This document shows positions 41,501-53,655 of a stretch of DNA of 64,000 nt, piece by piece (position 1 is the first letter of the stretch; each line of letters begins with the position of its first letter). The notes under the pieces were generated by a model. It did no database searches. It had not been told where the DNA came from and saw only the letters and a program-made list of their open reading frames with translations. Where the stretch lies: assembly GCA_905221605.1 (NCBI GenBank), contig CAJNDS010000115.1, positions 160,315-224,314 on the forward strand. Direction: 5' to 3'. The translations under genes and the position numbers were made by a program. Source of the DNA: Symbiodinium natans. Its lineage: Eukaryota; Sar; Dinophyceae; Suessiales; Symbiodiniaceae.

Positions 41501-42818
41501 GCCAAAAGGGGGTCTACCGAACATGGACCCAGAACAGATCATCGAAGTGGTGGCCGGCGTTTACGGGCTCATGGATGGTCCCATACATTGGCGCCAGACG
41601 CTGAAGAGCTACATCGTGAAGGACTTGAACTACAAGCAAAGCAGGCTAGACCCAACCATCTTCGTTAAATACTTAGAGGGCACCGTTGAAGGGATCATAG
41701 TGATAGAGATCGATGACTTGCTGTGCTTTGGCAACCGAGATCATGAAGTTCAGCTGGCAAAACTGCGCGAGCGCTTTAAATTCGGAAAATTCAAGCAGTT
41801 GATGCAGCTCTTGGATGGCACGACATTCAACGGGCGACGCATCAGACAACTGAGCGACTACACCGTCTGCATAGACATGGGCAAGTTCGTGTCCGAAAGA
41901 ATGGCGCCAGTGAGTCTGGAAAAGGGACGCAGAGCTCACCCCGAGGCGGACGCGACGGAGGAAGAGAAGAACAAATTCAGAGGTGCCGTAGGATCTTTAG
42001 CGTGGGCCGCCAAGGAATGTCGTCCAGATGCCGCCGCTGGAGCCAGCATAATGGCATCCAAGTTGAGCACGCTCAAGATCAAGGACATTCTCGAGCTGAA
42101 CCAGTGCATCAATAAGGTGCGCGCTTGGCCAGACCTCACCTTGCGCTACTTCCCAATAGAGTGCGAGGACCTGAGATGGGGCGTGGTCACGGATGCAAGC
42201 TTCACCAACTACAGCGACGGCTCCACCCAGGGGGCCTTGGGAGTCATAGCATTCCACAAGGACATGTTGCAGGGGCACGAAGCTACCTGCTCGCTGGTCT
42301 GGTGGAAGAGCGGAAAGCTGAGAAGAAAAGTGAACTCAACCTTGGCCGCCGAGACTCAATCGCTCAACAAAGGTCTAGGAGATCTTCTGTGGGCGAAAGC
42401 AATCTGGAATGACTTGATCCAGGAGAAGTTCAGCCTCGAAGTTTTCAAAGAGAACGCCAGAGCCCAGGCCGATTTGGTGCTGCAGAGTGCCAAGGCAGAT
42501 CACACGCTCAAAGATTCGCTGACAGTTGTGGATGCGAAGTCGCTCTACGACAACCTCCGAAAGGAGGGTTCGCTGGCCCAAGACAAGTACACCGCGCTGG
42601 ACTTGGCGATAGCTCGTGAGAGAATGGATGGCGTAGGCGCCGAAGTCCGATGGGTTGAGCATCAAGCCATGATTGTAGATGCCCTCACAAAGATTCAAGG
42701 CAACGCTGAGGCCCTAAAGAAGCTCTTAGAAAAAGGGACATACCAGTTAGTTGCCGAAACCGAAAGGCTTGAAGAGCGGGCTGAGCGCCGAGATGCCGGG
42801 ACCGTGAAACATCGGTGA
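35535..42818 (+). CDS. gag-pol: Gag-pol polyprotein of copia element 2 (single 2427-codon ORF with an overprinted segment)
   Basis: Open from ATG 35535 to TGA 42816-42818. Domains: gag (about 35610-36120, 'WLRDLELWEATTDIPKEKRA'); acidic tract (about 36160-36300); zinc knuckle 'CRACGEVGHWSKEC' (36540-36581, canonical C-x2-C-x4-H-x4-C); aspartic protease 'HGLVDTAAQEGLVG' (Asp 36798, DTA instead of DTG); integrase zinc domain 'LHRNLGH...CPTC' (39058-39170); integrase core with 'VVAIDLL' (Asp 39252), 'LLLDQGREFLGE' and 'NGRCERHGGLF'; reverse transcriptase with 'GDLKAAFTQSD' and 'IEIDDLLC' (DD at 41711-41716); and RNase H with 'VTDASF', 'STLAAETQS', 'VDAKSLYD' and 'VDALTK' (42187-42690). Between about 37500 and 38240 this frame reads as glycine/arginine/glutamate-rich low complexity, while the +1 frame encodes a convincing coiled coil. 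So either this frame is a shadow there and two frame changes join the parts, or both are translated. Confidence 0.88.
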   Translation: MPSTSEGQSSGDPGGYVYRDRDPPPSWNGSTPEVSFKTWLRDLELWEATTDIPKEKRAIKLVQALTGPAREAVSSLTLAELQHADGYKTVMKVLNDNFKPYVETALPRAMEGVFYGQARGAKESIPDYLVRASHALAELKAEGVDLPAKAAGYLLFRQANLDKELESRVVTWLAGDYTKDVVIANLRRLDRINSSSSGSKAMLWTETEEGEGQEVYYENHEHYGEPEFYLEAEDEEDENYVYLEDGELDAVYEEGDVMEALASYQHVRQQLKEQQKGRQYYQPNLGKKGGKKLFNKDGKNTGKQSSKSFGKGGSAWKGSPTSRRVHIEQLKLRTRCRACGEVGHWSKECRHRAGPSLTTSSSSSGPGASRGSFYWAGRTDGGSGGANTFLSFGQFLNDRPGESMAGELFVGVTTQGCHGLVDTAAQEGLVGRPALLRLLDLLRPLGLKGCWTDKATQARGIGGAAKTVGVCEVPIGLGGVPGVLELTVVAEDVPLLLPVSLLRALGSVIDLSKDKITFSKVNGECNMTTLPSGHAAVDVLDFGPEGWVMPSACAGRRMESDFRTGQVFGSRPKTTRSNKTLKSEAYASFSCPAAAAAGAAAESMAASAESRQPAKARRPKLAGFVGQTLLAAGLGILANRGVTVALSSRARVAAAAQPYGYHFASDLDYEFGYQQGPDLQELPGRREARTAGFGERRADSRDWPLCSPSSAAQRRRQWTHELVPLQPVQGSMETQPENSRSFDRPTSGDREPVEGEDPQPGGERSETTREANGPEAPGGDGKPDAAAGGRARQERRAADYAGLARGRVPGVREGGGERDRNGGSPVRDGPDYREPGAGNGLRVQESSALRAGDPTSSEHAALARNQERLGASRGHDEASGGHGEPVLRAHDDPKNPSGEATGRNVNVGQNVRSWDGTRVLQSATPNMVRRWMARPLPFLDDFVVVSKNGVLQRMDRQDVEGLHSLEDEEVYVVVKEPELYLEHQSDETKIDKAKSDQILDYLVGASAGVDAMTIDLKGVNQNAVWKDIESQGPKVIYMNKVASEQSSLACRIARHQWRKGRGFVISALGPLSSGLKNLKEATSEGTASYLLYRKKYQITNFKDAVKYAMAKGKPPRAEGAIMDYNLECFPGEVAEQDIFDELDLRPMDTVDERPEDSVVPVGEPTRQEKEAVMKLHRNLGHPSLADLVRTLKVSRTPDRIWRWAKDSFRCPTCAASRTPKAHRPAMVPRSYAPNTVVAIDLLQMPNWDASGQNWYLNMICLGTSFQMVEKLRSKEPVSVWAAFTRTWGRFLGMPQILLLDQGREFLGEFRDRCAELGVLLHVIGARAPHQNGRCERHGGLFKQMMEKAKWQNPPCSEDDLRLLTREVEAAKNRLFNRSGFSPAQRMLGQTARTNGELMSDDAIDPALVNHGEEVERVLAARRAAQKAFVETNLSEAAKHALRARNRVHRTFQPGEIVYIWRSWKDKGVLKPNWVGPGVVLMPEGANCYVNVLGRLWKVCNEHVREATSEEVRGVEAVHEVFQDLKERFKKSSSRLIEDHTGDPLPPGVSRGAIVREAGEDEVSAEGLHRGLPRVRIDEPETPVVPIPIPPEELPDPAQLPETPVPEVSAEPARQASAPEPEAEIEVPELPVPEAPGREERLRAAVDSAVQSQRLDGVPPRAPSRLAEAESSAGYEPVRSSLRRQQEPGNPYSFFGQDEFEEGPTPVPPRRQSEVQRDTWELKPALGVLRRHHVRWRSAMCTPWETTRLPVKLEDLTGERKTMAKMKDGSVQEMEDDWKSLKPQRDLKAKWKGFTDFYVTKKALKNLKHVTPKEVPNFDVETTEAYTFMVLNAETFVMKKVATDEVSEADIPEEEWPAWRLQDAEEWSKIESSGAMKVLSVEESRRVLKELESQGKLNRVIGSRMVRRLKPGEQIGETPSKKSRFCVRGDMDPDALDLERYSPTVTTQNLQVVLQLAASMKLKGSCGDLKAAFTQSDPLVRPGGKLYVRQPKGGLPNMDPEQIIEVVAGVYGLMDGPIHWRQTLKSYIVKDLNYKQSRLDPTIFVKYLEGTVEGIIVIEIDDLLCFGNRDHEVQLAKLRERFKFGKFKQLMQLLDGTTFNGRRIRQLSDYTVCIDMGKFVSERMAPVSLEKGRRAHPEADATEEEKNKFRGAVGSLAWAAKECRPDAAAGASIMASKLSTLKIKDILELNQCINKVRAWPDLTLRYFPIECEDLRWGVVTDASFTNYSDGSTQGALGVIAFHKDMLQGHEATCSLVWWKSGKLRRKVNSTLAAETQSLNKGLGDLLWAKAIWNDLIQEKFSLEVFKENARAQADLVLQSAKADHTLKDSLTVVDAKSLYDNLRKEGSLAQDKYTALDLAIARERMDGVGAEVRWVEHQAMIVDALTKIQGNAEALKKLLEKGTYQLVAETERLEERAERRDAGTVKHR
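37192..38250 (+). CDS. Overlapping-frame coiled-coil region of copia element 2
   Basis: An open frame of 352 codons, +1 relative to the main ORF. Its convincing part starts near 37560: 'GQIYKNYLEGERPEQLASV', then a zinc motif 'RCAHP...GGGNGHMNWFHCNLC' (Cys pairs within 37648-37719), then a long heptad-like E/K/Q/L-rich segment, 'MAQKHQVEMGNLMQQLADER' and onward, to the TGA at 38248-38250. The same C-x-H-P...GN-x-H...C-x2-C motif occurs in element 1 inside the continuous gag frame (23833-23904), which shows that this frame, not the main one, is the conserved coding frame here. As in element 1, the region stops and pol resumes in the -1 frame. The extra change of frame between protease and this region (between about 37260 and 37600) is specific to element 2. 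Confidence 0.75.
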   Translation: MQGVVWSPTFALGRFLARDQRLQDRTRLSSPRPMLASRALQQQQQGRQRNPWQLVRNPVSRPRLAVRNWRVLLDKLCSLLAWGYWQTVVSPWLSLPGPESQQQPSPTDTTSPATLTTSSATSRGQIYKNYLEGERPEQLASVKGVPTQEIGRCAHPAQQLKGGGNGHMNWFHCNLCKARWKLSPRTAGALTGRPVETVNQSKEKTLNLAENALKQQEKRMAQKHQVEMGNLMQQLADERARSDELQTTLDLREGEYLEFERAVENVTAMEAHLSEMDPTTANQVQAMVSEFKRVQRYEQETRHRANTLPLRETKSDWEQAVATMKQAVDMVNQFYARMMTQRTQVAKQLAGM

Positions 42819-42842
42819 ATGGCCAGAAAGAGTTTTGGGAGC

Positions 42843-42990
42843 TGTGAAATCAGTGGAGGCTTCCTCCCTGGCCATATCACCCGCGGTCTTTCTTTTCGGC
42901 CCACAGAGGGCCCTCTTGATCCTTAAGCTACTGACTTTGCAGTGTGCGTAAAATTGAGTCCGAGCCATAGATTCGAAGTGGGCGCTGTCA
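42843..42990 (+). repeat. 3' LTR of copia element 2
   Basis: 148 bp, identical by eye to the 5' LTR. The pol stop lies 24 bases upstream of it. The purine-rich AGAAAGAGTTTTGGGAG at about 42824-42840 may serve as the polypurine tract. Confidence 0.96.
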
Positions 42991-43110
42991 AACGGGTGTT
43001 TTCTGAGGGGGACTCCGTGTTCTTTGTTTGCTGATGCTTTTTTGGCACGCAGGCGGCCCGACGTTGTCGACCCACAAGACTTCCAGCTCAGGCACAGAAC
43101 CAGGTTTTAA

Positions 43111-44604
43111 ATGCCCTTTGCAACGAGGGCTTCATGGGTGAAGCAAGAATGGAGCAAGCCTGCAGGCTGGGCGTGGCCATAGGCATCATTGCCCGGTTTG
43201 CCGTTCGCCATGACCTGGCAGAAGATGAGATCCATCAGGCGACAACGTCACTAGCCTCGATGTAGACCAATCTTGAGTGCTCACCTTGAGCAAGGTGGTG
43301 AAGTATCTGTCCATGCTGTTCCCATGCGGTGCTATGGCCCCGCCAGCAGTTGAAAGAGCCGATGGCAGTATCCGACTCAGCGCTTCTGAAGTGCTGGTCA
43401 AACGACCAATCATAATGCGCAGCACAGGTCAGACAAACAGATGCAAACAGCCAGCTGAATGCAGCCACATGCGGGTGAGCGTGGGTGCATGGAGGCAAAG
43501 AGCCAGTTCATTGCGGCCAGAACCTTCTCTTCCACAAGGCCCAACTCCGCAGACCTAAGTTCAACACTTGTAGCTGGCGAATGGCGGCCTCAGGGCCTCC
43601 ACCGTTCCAGCTGCCTAGCACTGGCCTGAGCGACAGATTATGGAACTGCGACGGGACAGGTGTGCGATAAAAAGGCCAGTGTGGTTCTGCCTCTTGAAAC
43701 ATGTCCAATACATCATTTAGAAGAAAACAAGCAGCATTCCGAGGTGCGGACGGTTGAGGCAGGTTGGCTACAGCACCTGAGCGAATGGCTGCAAGGTAGG
43801 GGCCTACAGTACGGTTTCCCCCGTTTGCTGGCATTTTCCTCGTACGTGGCAGATAGGGAGATCCTGTGAAGGTGGCGTCACGTATGCTTGGCCCGGAGAG
43901 CCGTCTGTCGGCAATTCACAAATGCAGCCAAAATCTCTGTTCTAGCGCTATGGCAATGGGCACATGCAGACACTTCACTGGCTCGACCCTGGATTGCAAG
44001 CACCGCCAGGTTCTTTTGCTTGGAAAGTCTCTCAGAGGCCAGACGATTCTCCGACGATGTTTAGCAAAGTGTAGCTCCCGAATTTGTTGCAACCTGCATG
44101 TCAGGCTTGCAACCAGGGGATGCTTGCGGCCTCTGTGCTGGAACAGGCCTGCAGTCAGTGTGTAGCATTGAAGTGAAAGGTTGCCATTCTCCCACGGTCT
44201 CCAGCAGTGCCAGGTAGAGGAGTACAAAGTTGAGAAATGTCTCGAGGCAGGGGCCAGTGGTGAGCCTGGTTATTGTCAGTCATTGTCAACATTTGTCAGC
44301 TGGAGTCTTGCTCCTGGCCAGGGTGTCTCACCAAAGGTAGGCACCCCTTGGGTCTTGAAGGCCGCCTGTGTGTGTGAGCATGAGCGTGAGCGTGAGCGTG
44401 ACCAAAGCGGTTGCTGTGTTCGCTGCACTGGGTTCGGCCGACGATTTTGGCTCGAGCCTATGACGAAGCCCACAAGTTGGCCTTCAACTCAGCAAGGCCA
44501 CCAAGCCTCACGAAGCCTGACATGTTGGCTTTGCCTCATCCAGACACTTGCTGCCAGTTATTGTCAGGATGGTGTGAGCAGCCGCTGGCGCGGATCTCTT
44601 ATCC
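43111..44604. other. Intergenic, nothing recognised
   Basis: About 1.5 kb upstream of the helicase gene with short overlapping frames on both strands. A hexamer repeat (GAGCGT)n lies at about 44378-44400. No domain was recognised. Confidence 0.4.
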
Positions 44605-48837
<4,233 letters not shown>

Positions 48838-50152
48838 CTTGGGCGATTGCCTGGGGGCTGCCAGACACTATGCCAAACAATTATTCTTCACGCGGGGTCC
48901 AATGAGCTCGCTCCACGCGCACACAGACGTTGTGGCAGTTAATCTCAAAGGCGTGACAGTCAAGTCTCGCAGCTGTCTTGACTATTCTGCTTCCTGCACA
49001 ACATCGGCTTCTTCTTGCACCAAGGCAGTAGGCATTGGTTCGCAGACAGCTGGTGTAGGAGGCCCACGAGATCGAGGAGTCTGGATTGTATGTGGATGTG
49101 AAGTCGTTCGAAAAAGACGATGGAGGGCGTTGAGGGTTCCTGCTTCATTTCAAGTTTTGTGCCGTTGCTGCCGTGCTGTGTTCACGCTTCCACATGTTCT
49201 CACTAAGATAGGCAAAGTGCGCAGTCTCGGCAGGCGCACAGCAGCCTGTCCACTAGTGGTCTCAAGGAGCCTGATTGCCTTGCCGTCACTGGATTTTCGT
49301 GACCTTAGTCATGCTGGCGATTGCTGCCCCCAGCAGGTGGCGCAGGACGCAGCACGCCTGTGTGTTGTCTGCACTGACGCGGGCTTTGAGCCAAGCCTTG
49401 ATGCTGTCAATGATGTGTCACCACATTCACCATGTGTCACCTGGTCAACTCCGAGGCTCGGACGGAGCAAGCTTGTGGAAGCTTTGGGCGCCCTGTGCTC
49501 AGATCTCTTGCAATCTTCGAGAAGAGTTCTACCTCAAAGAGGCTCTTTGTGGCAGTGCCGATCGTACCAGGTCTTCTCCTGACTTTCTGCCAGTTTGTAT
49601 GGTGCTGAGTCGTGCTTCGAAACAAGTGCTCGTATTGCTCTCATGTTTCAGTTGGCACGAGCACAGCACGTCGGACACAATCAAGGTGGCCATTGCTACT
49701 CGATCATGGAGAGCAATGATTTATGCAAGGCCACGACGCGGCATGATGCCCTACCATGAAACATCATGGTGCAAGCAGTTTGCCGGCCGGCCTCTTCTTC
49801 CAATTCAGCTATATTCAGCTGCAGCTAAACGAGCCCACCTCCCACAAATGTAGCTGGCTGTTAGCTTCGGACCATGCAGTGCAGGGGGCCACCGTTGCTC
49901 CAGCTGCCGCGATTGGCAACATCAGGGAAGGCTGCTCGCGTTTAGTGATTCTGTTCGCAGGGGCTCCCTTGTCAGCTTCAGCACAGCTATGCACACGGCG
50001 CAGGTCGCAAATGCGAAGCCTGTGCGCAGAAGCATGGACGAGTGATCGTGACACAGGTCCAGACTGGTGCAGCCTGGTAGGGCCTTGGCAGGATGCAAGA
50101 ACAAGCACGGCATGTCTCACCATAGCCATTTGGCTCCGTCAGACGTTCAACC
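48838..50152. other. Intergenic between helicase and REV1-like gene
   Basis: Frames of up to 296 codons (48692-49582, plus) and 200 codons (49756-50358, plus) are present but overlap the true 3' end of the helicase or the REV1-like start in other frames, and show no domain. I see no gene here. Confidence 0.4.
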
Positions 50153-51065
50153 ATGGGATGGGGAAGAAGCAAAGGCGGCAAGAGCAATGGCAAGAGCAAA
50201 GACGGCAATGCAGCTGTGCCTCAGTCGTCTGGCTTCTTCGGCGGGGGTGGCTTCGTCACATGGCGGAACTTATCCTAGAGCTGCTGCATGTGAACTCAAA
50301 GCAAAGTCTAGCGGCGGCAATTCGCGCCAGTTTGGTGGGCCTGTTCTATGTTTGGTAGTTTGACATTCCAAGACACGTCGTGAGGCATCATTTGGTGTGG
50401 CTTTGGTCGCATTATCTGCACCGCGCAGTCATTTGTACATGGTTACCACGGCGTGCTTGAGCTTTCTGGTCAGCAAGCATGATGTTTCGAGCTGCCTTCG
50501 CAAACGAACAAGCTAAGGACTACATGGTGGAAAAGAATCGGAAGCTCAAAGAGCAGTTTGCAGCTGCTGCGGCTTCGGGGAGTTCAGGCGTGGCTGCAAG
50601 TCTCATTGTAGCATCTTTACGGCCTCCTTCGCTGTCTGTGCTGCATGCAGGTGATGCCGGAAAAGCGGCAATCTTTCGTGGCTTGAGCTTCTGGATGACG
50701 GGGCGCACCTGTCTGCCAGACCAAGAACTAAAACGCATCATTGTAGAGCACGGAGGTGGCTCGGAACGCTTGCAAACCCCCATGTGCTTTGCTACAGTAC
50801 ATGTACGTGGTGAAGCTGTCCGGCAATGTGCACCACGACTTGGACGGAATGTTGACATGTGTTGACTCTGCAGGTGTTTACGAGCAGTACGGCTTCACGC
50901 ATGTTACGCACATTATCGCGGACAATTTGGCCTCGGGAAATCAGACCTGGGGAGAGCTGAAGAAGCGTGCGAAGCGCATCCACGTGGTCACATCATCCTG
51001 GGTGACAGCCTGTGTTCAAGAGGGGCGACGCCTCCAGACTGAAGTTTTCTCAACTCCGTCCTGTA
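50153..51065 (+). CDS. REV1-like N-terminal region with BRCT domain, four exons seen
   Basis: REV1 is the scaffold and deoxycytidyl transferase of translesion DNA synthesis, with an N-terminal BRCT domain. Exon 1 is about 50153-50262 (ATG 50153, 'MGWGRSKGGKSNGKSK', then 'SSGFFGGGGFVTW'). Exon 2 is about 50495-50600 ('YMVEKNRKLKEQFAAAA'). Exon 3 is about 50655-50757 ('AIFRGLSFWMTGRTCLP', 'ELKRIIVEHGG'). Exon 4 is about 50873-51065 ('YGFTHVTHIIADNLASG', 'RIHVVTSSWVTACVQEGRRL'). The BRCT hallmarks are present: the GG turn, THII strand and the W-V-x-x-C/S helix. The order 'FGG-x-YM-x-K-x-x-KL-x-x-QF' followed by one BRCT matches REV1 N-termini. The UmuC-type polymerase, whose hallmark is a D-x-D catalytic motif, was not found before 64000. 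It may lie beyond very long introns, or this may be a stand-alone BRCT protein or truncated copy. Confidence 0.65.
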
Positions 51066-53655
51066 GCGAAGGGTTCTCACTTAAAGGGTGGGCGTCCCGA
51101 GTTTGGATGTGTTAAGTGAAAATCATGGCCTCAGCTGTAGGTGATCGTGAGAGTCGCGGGCCGGCTGTAGTCGCGGAAACCCACGCTTTGGCATTCCGCT
51201 ATCGTTGTTGCAAGGGTCGGGCGCGTCGGGATCGCTGTCGCCATTCTGTGTCGAGATGAAACACAGAGTCGTGACAAAATAGCCGCCGCGCAAGCACGAG
51301 CAGAGCAATCTGTATCAGCATTCCGGCTCGTGGCTCCTATCAGGTTTCGGTTTGTGTTGCTGTTGTCCAAGAGAGCCAGCTGAAAATGATTGATGGGTCA
51401 TCTACGTTCGAGTTGTGCCCAAAGGCTCGGATTTTGAAAAGAATCCGTTCGCTACATCAGAATCTCTGCGATGCTTTCGTTCTTCGCACAATCCAGCGCC
51501 CAGCTTCAATGCAAGATTCAAATGGCTCAATACCTGGTATTGAGAAATGTGTATAAATTCTTGTGTGTGTGTGTGCAAGTGTGTATATTCAACTTGTACA
51601 TGACATCTCATGTTGTAACATTTTACATACCAAAATATCCTTCAACCCTAAACCGCAATCCCTTGGCTGGCCTTTCGATTTAGAACACTGCTGTGAGTAG
51701 CCTATTGGCGTGTGTGATTTTGTGGTTCTGCTGCAACACGGTGCGCCATTTTGGAAAGTTTGAGGAAAGTTTGAGAGCTGTGGCGTACTGAGAACAACAT
51801 GACTTCAGCCGCAACCCATACAGAGCAAGAATCCAGAAGCCTTGGAATTTTCACAGATATACAGCAAAATCCCTGCAATGTGGACGTACAGTTCAGCTAG
51901 GCGGGCGGCAAAAAACCAAACCAAACCCCGAAGCCTGACCCCACACTCTTCCCGACCTCGGGTCCCAGGGCCGAGATCGGGCAGGCGATGCAAATGTTAA
52001 GAGTGCGAAGGGTTAGCTTGGTGTGCGCCCTCGGCGCACGAGGGCCCGCGCAAATGGTTTTTGCTCAAGGCCTCGCATGTTGGTCGCACATCGTGCTCAC
52101 GGAAATGGCGCGGGCGTGGCCGCAGAGCCAGGCCGCAGCCTGCGAGCGGGCATGTGCATCCATCGTAGATGAGAAGAATCTCTGGATGATGCCGCTCCCC
52201 AGCGTGAGGTGCGGGCAGATCGGGGAAAGAAGAGAACGCGCTACGCGCGCAAAGAGAACTCACTCTTACAATCTGTGCTGCCCTATTGGGCCTTTCCCTC
52301 TTCCCCTTTTCCCCTCTCCCCCTCTCTCTACACAAGAAGCACAGATAGCCACATTGAAAAAGGGTTACCATTACCAAGCTTTGAATATGGAGTCTAGGAG
52401 TATATAAGCTGAAGCTTGGATGCTAGCTAGAGCCACCTAGCCGGGAATGTATGGTCTCGCAACAACTGCAATGTGAAACTGGCTATATACCGTCTGGCAA
52501 TGTAGTTATTGTCTTCGGAGCACTCGCAAACTATGGACAAGAAAGTAAAAGAAGATAAGCGCAAGTGCACGTGTGTGTCAGTATCGCAGTCCATAGCCCA
52601 TCTCGAGCTCGTTATTGCACGTAGCCGCCCCGCCCCCGTGTCCAACAACCCGCTGAGGTGCCCCACAGCTTTTGCAGAGTTTTCTAGTTACGCGTAAATC
52701 GTACAAAGCAAATCCCTTATTATGGACAGCAATGTTGATTTTCATGGGCCTACATAGTGGTTCTGGTCGCTTCCATCTTATCAGGACTGAAAAAGTGAAC
52801 GACGAGAGTTGATGTGACTGGCTATTTCAATCCTCGACGCTGCTTTTGCTGGTCGTTTTGCTATCCGCGCCTTTGGGTTCTTTGACTTTCTTTCAGAACA
52901 ACAACCATTGCGAACCATGGTTCAATACGTTGTTCCCATGCCAAGGCCTGCCAGAAGCTCGCAGCTTGTCTAAGTCTAAGTAGAGAGATGGTCGCATTTG
53001 CGCTGCAGTAGCTCTCGTGGCAGACGCTTGTGAGCTTCGTGCAATTGCAATGACTGGCTTTGTGGGATGGTTTGGACATGTCCGGAGCTATGAGTCGTTC
53101 GTTCTGAGTTGCCTTCCGCTCGTTTGTTTTGAAGGGCGTGAAGCTCCGTGACGTCTGGAAAGAAGAAGTGGACGGAAGGAGGGTATCGCTTGAGGTAAAG
53201 TATGGAATTCAAAAACAGAAGTCCAGCAAGGCAACAGTCCGTTTGCAGACTCCAGATCTTGACATTGATAGCCCACACATGCTTCCAAGAATCGTTTCTC
53301 GTCATGTAGAAAACAGAACCTCAAAGCATTGGTGGGCTGCTCCGCAACTCTCACAACCAGGAAACTGGCAAACCGGACGCATGCCTTCAATTGCCACACT
53401 TGGCAAAGATGTGGCATCCAGCCAGGCTACATGCCAAAGTGTCTCTCTTCTGGATCCTCGATGCTGTCATTCGTGGACCAGCCGGCTGATGCTCGGAGAC
53501 TTGGGTTCCAGTGTAGGATTTATTTGTTCATGTGTAGCTGTAAGCTTTCGCCAAACGGTATCATGATACCCGGCGCACGGATGTGCTTTGCCAAAACGCG
53601 ATCGTTCAACAATGCCAGCTCCCAATGCGCAACTGAGCCAATTTCGGCCCAATCA
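51066..53655. other. Intergenic or long intron, nothing recognised
   Basis: About 2.6 kb. A GTGCGCC/GGCGCAC hairpin sits at 52021-52037, and TG-rich stretches at about 51560-51585. The frame 53129-53566 starts with a plausible protein-like stretch ('KLRDVWKEEVDGRRVSLEV') but matches nothing known. No polymerase exon of REV1 was seen. Confidence 0.4.

Larger units (their letters stand above)
35216..42990 (+). mobile_element. Ty1/copia LTR retrotransposon, element 2 (full length, identical LTRs)
   Basis: Bounded by 148-bp LTRs (35216-35363 and 42843-42990) that appear identical base for base, with TG...CA ends. The 4-bp sequence AACG flanks both sides (35212-35215 and 42991-42994), a likely target duplication. 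Internal order is primer-binding site, gag with zinc knuckle, protease, coiled-coil region, integrase, reverse transcriptase, RNase H. Identical LTRs indicate a very recent insertion. Its LTR and coding sequence are not close to element 1, so the two represent different lineages of the same superfamily. Confidence 0.96.

Noticed and set aside
51742-51755. GCGCCATTTTGG resembling the middle of the spliced leader
   Set aside because: Only about 10 bases match and the flanks differ.
52021-52037. GTGCGCC-CTC-GGCGCAC hairpin as a terminator or small RNA
   Set aside because: A single short stem without other support; noted only as a structure.
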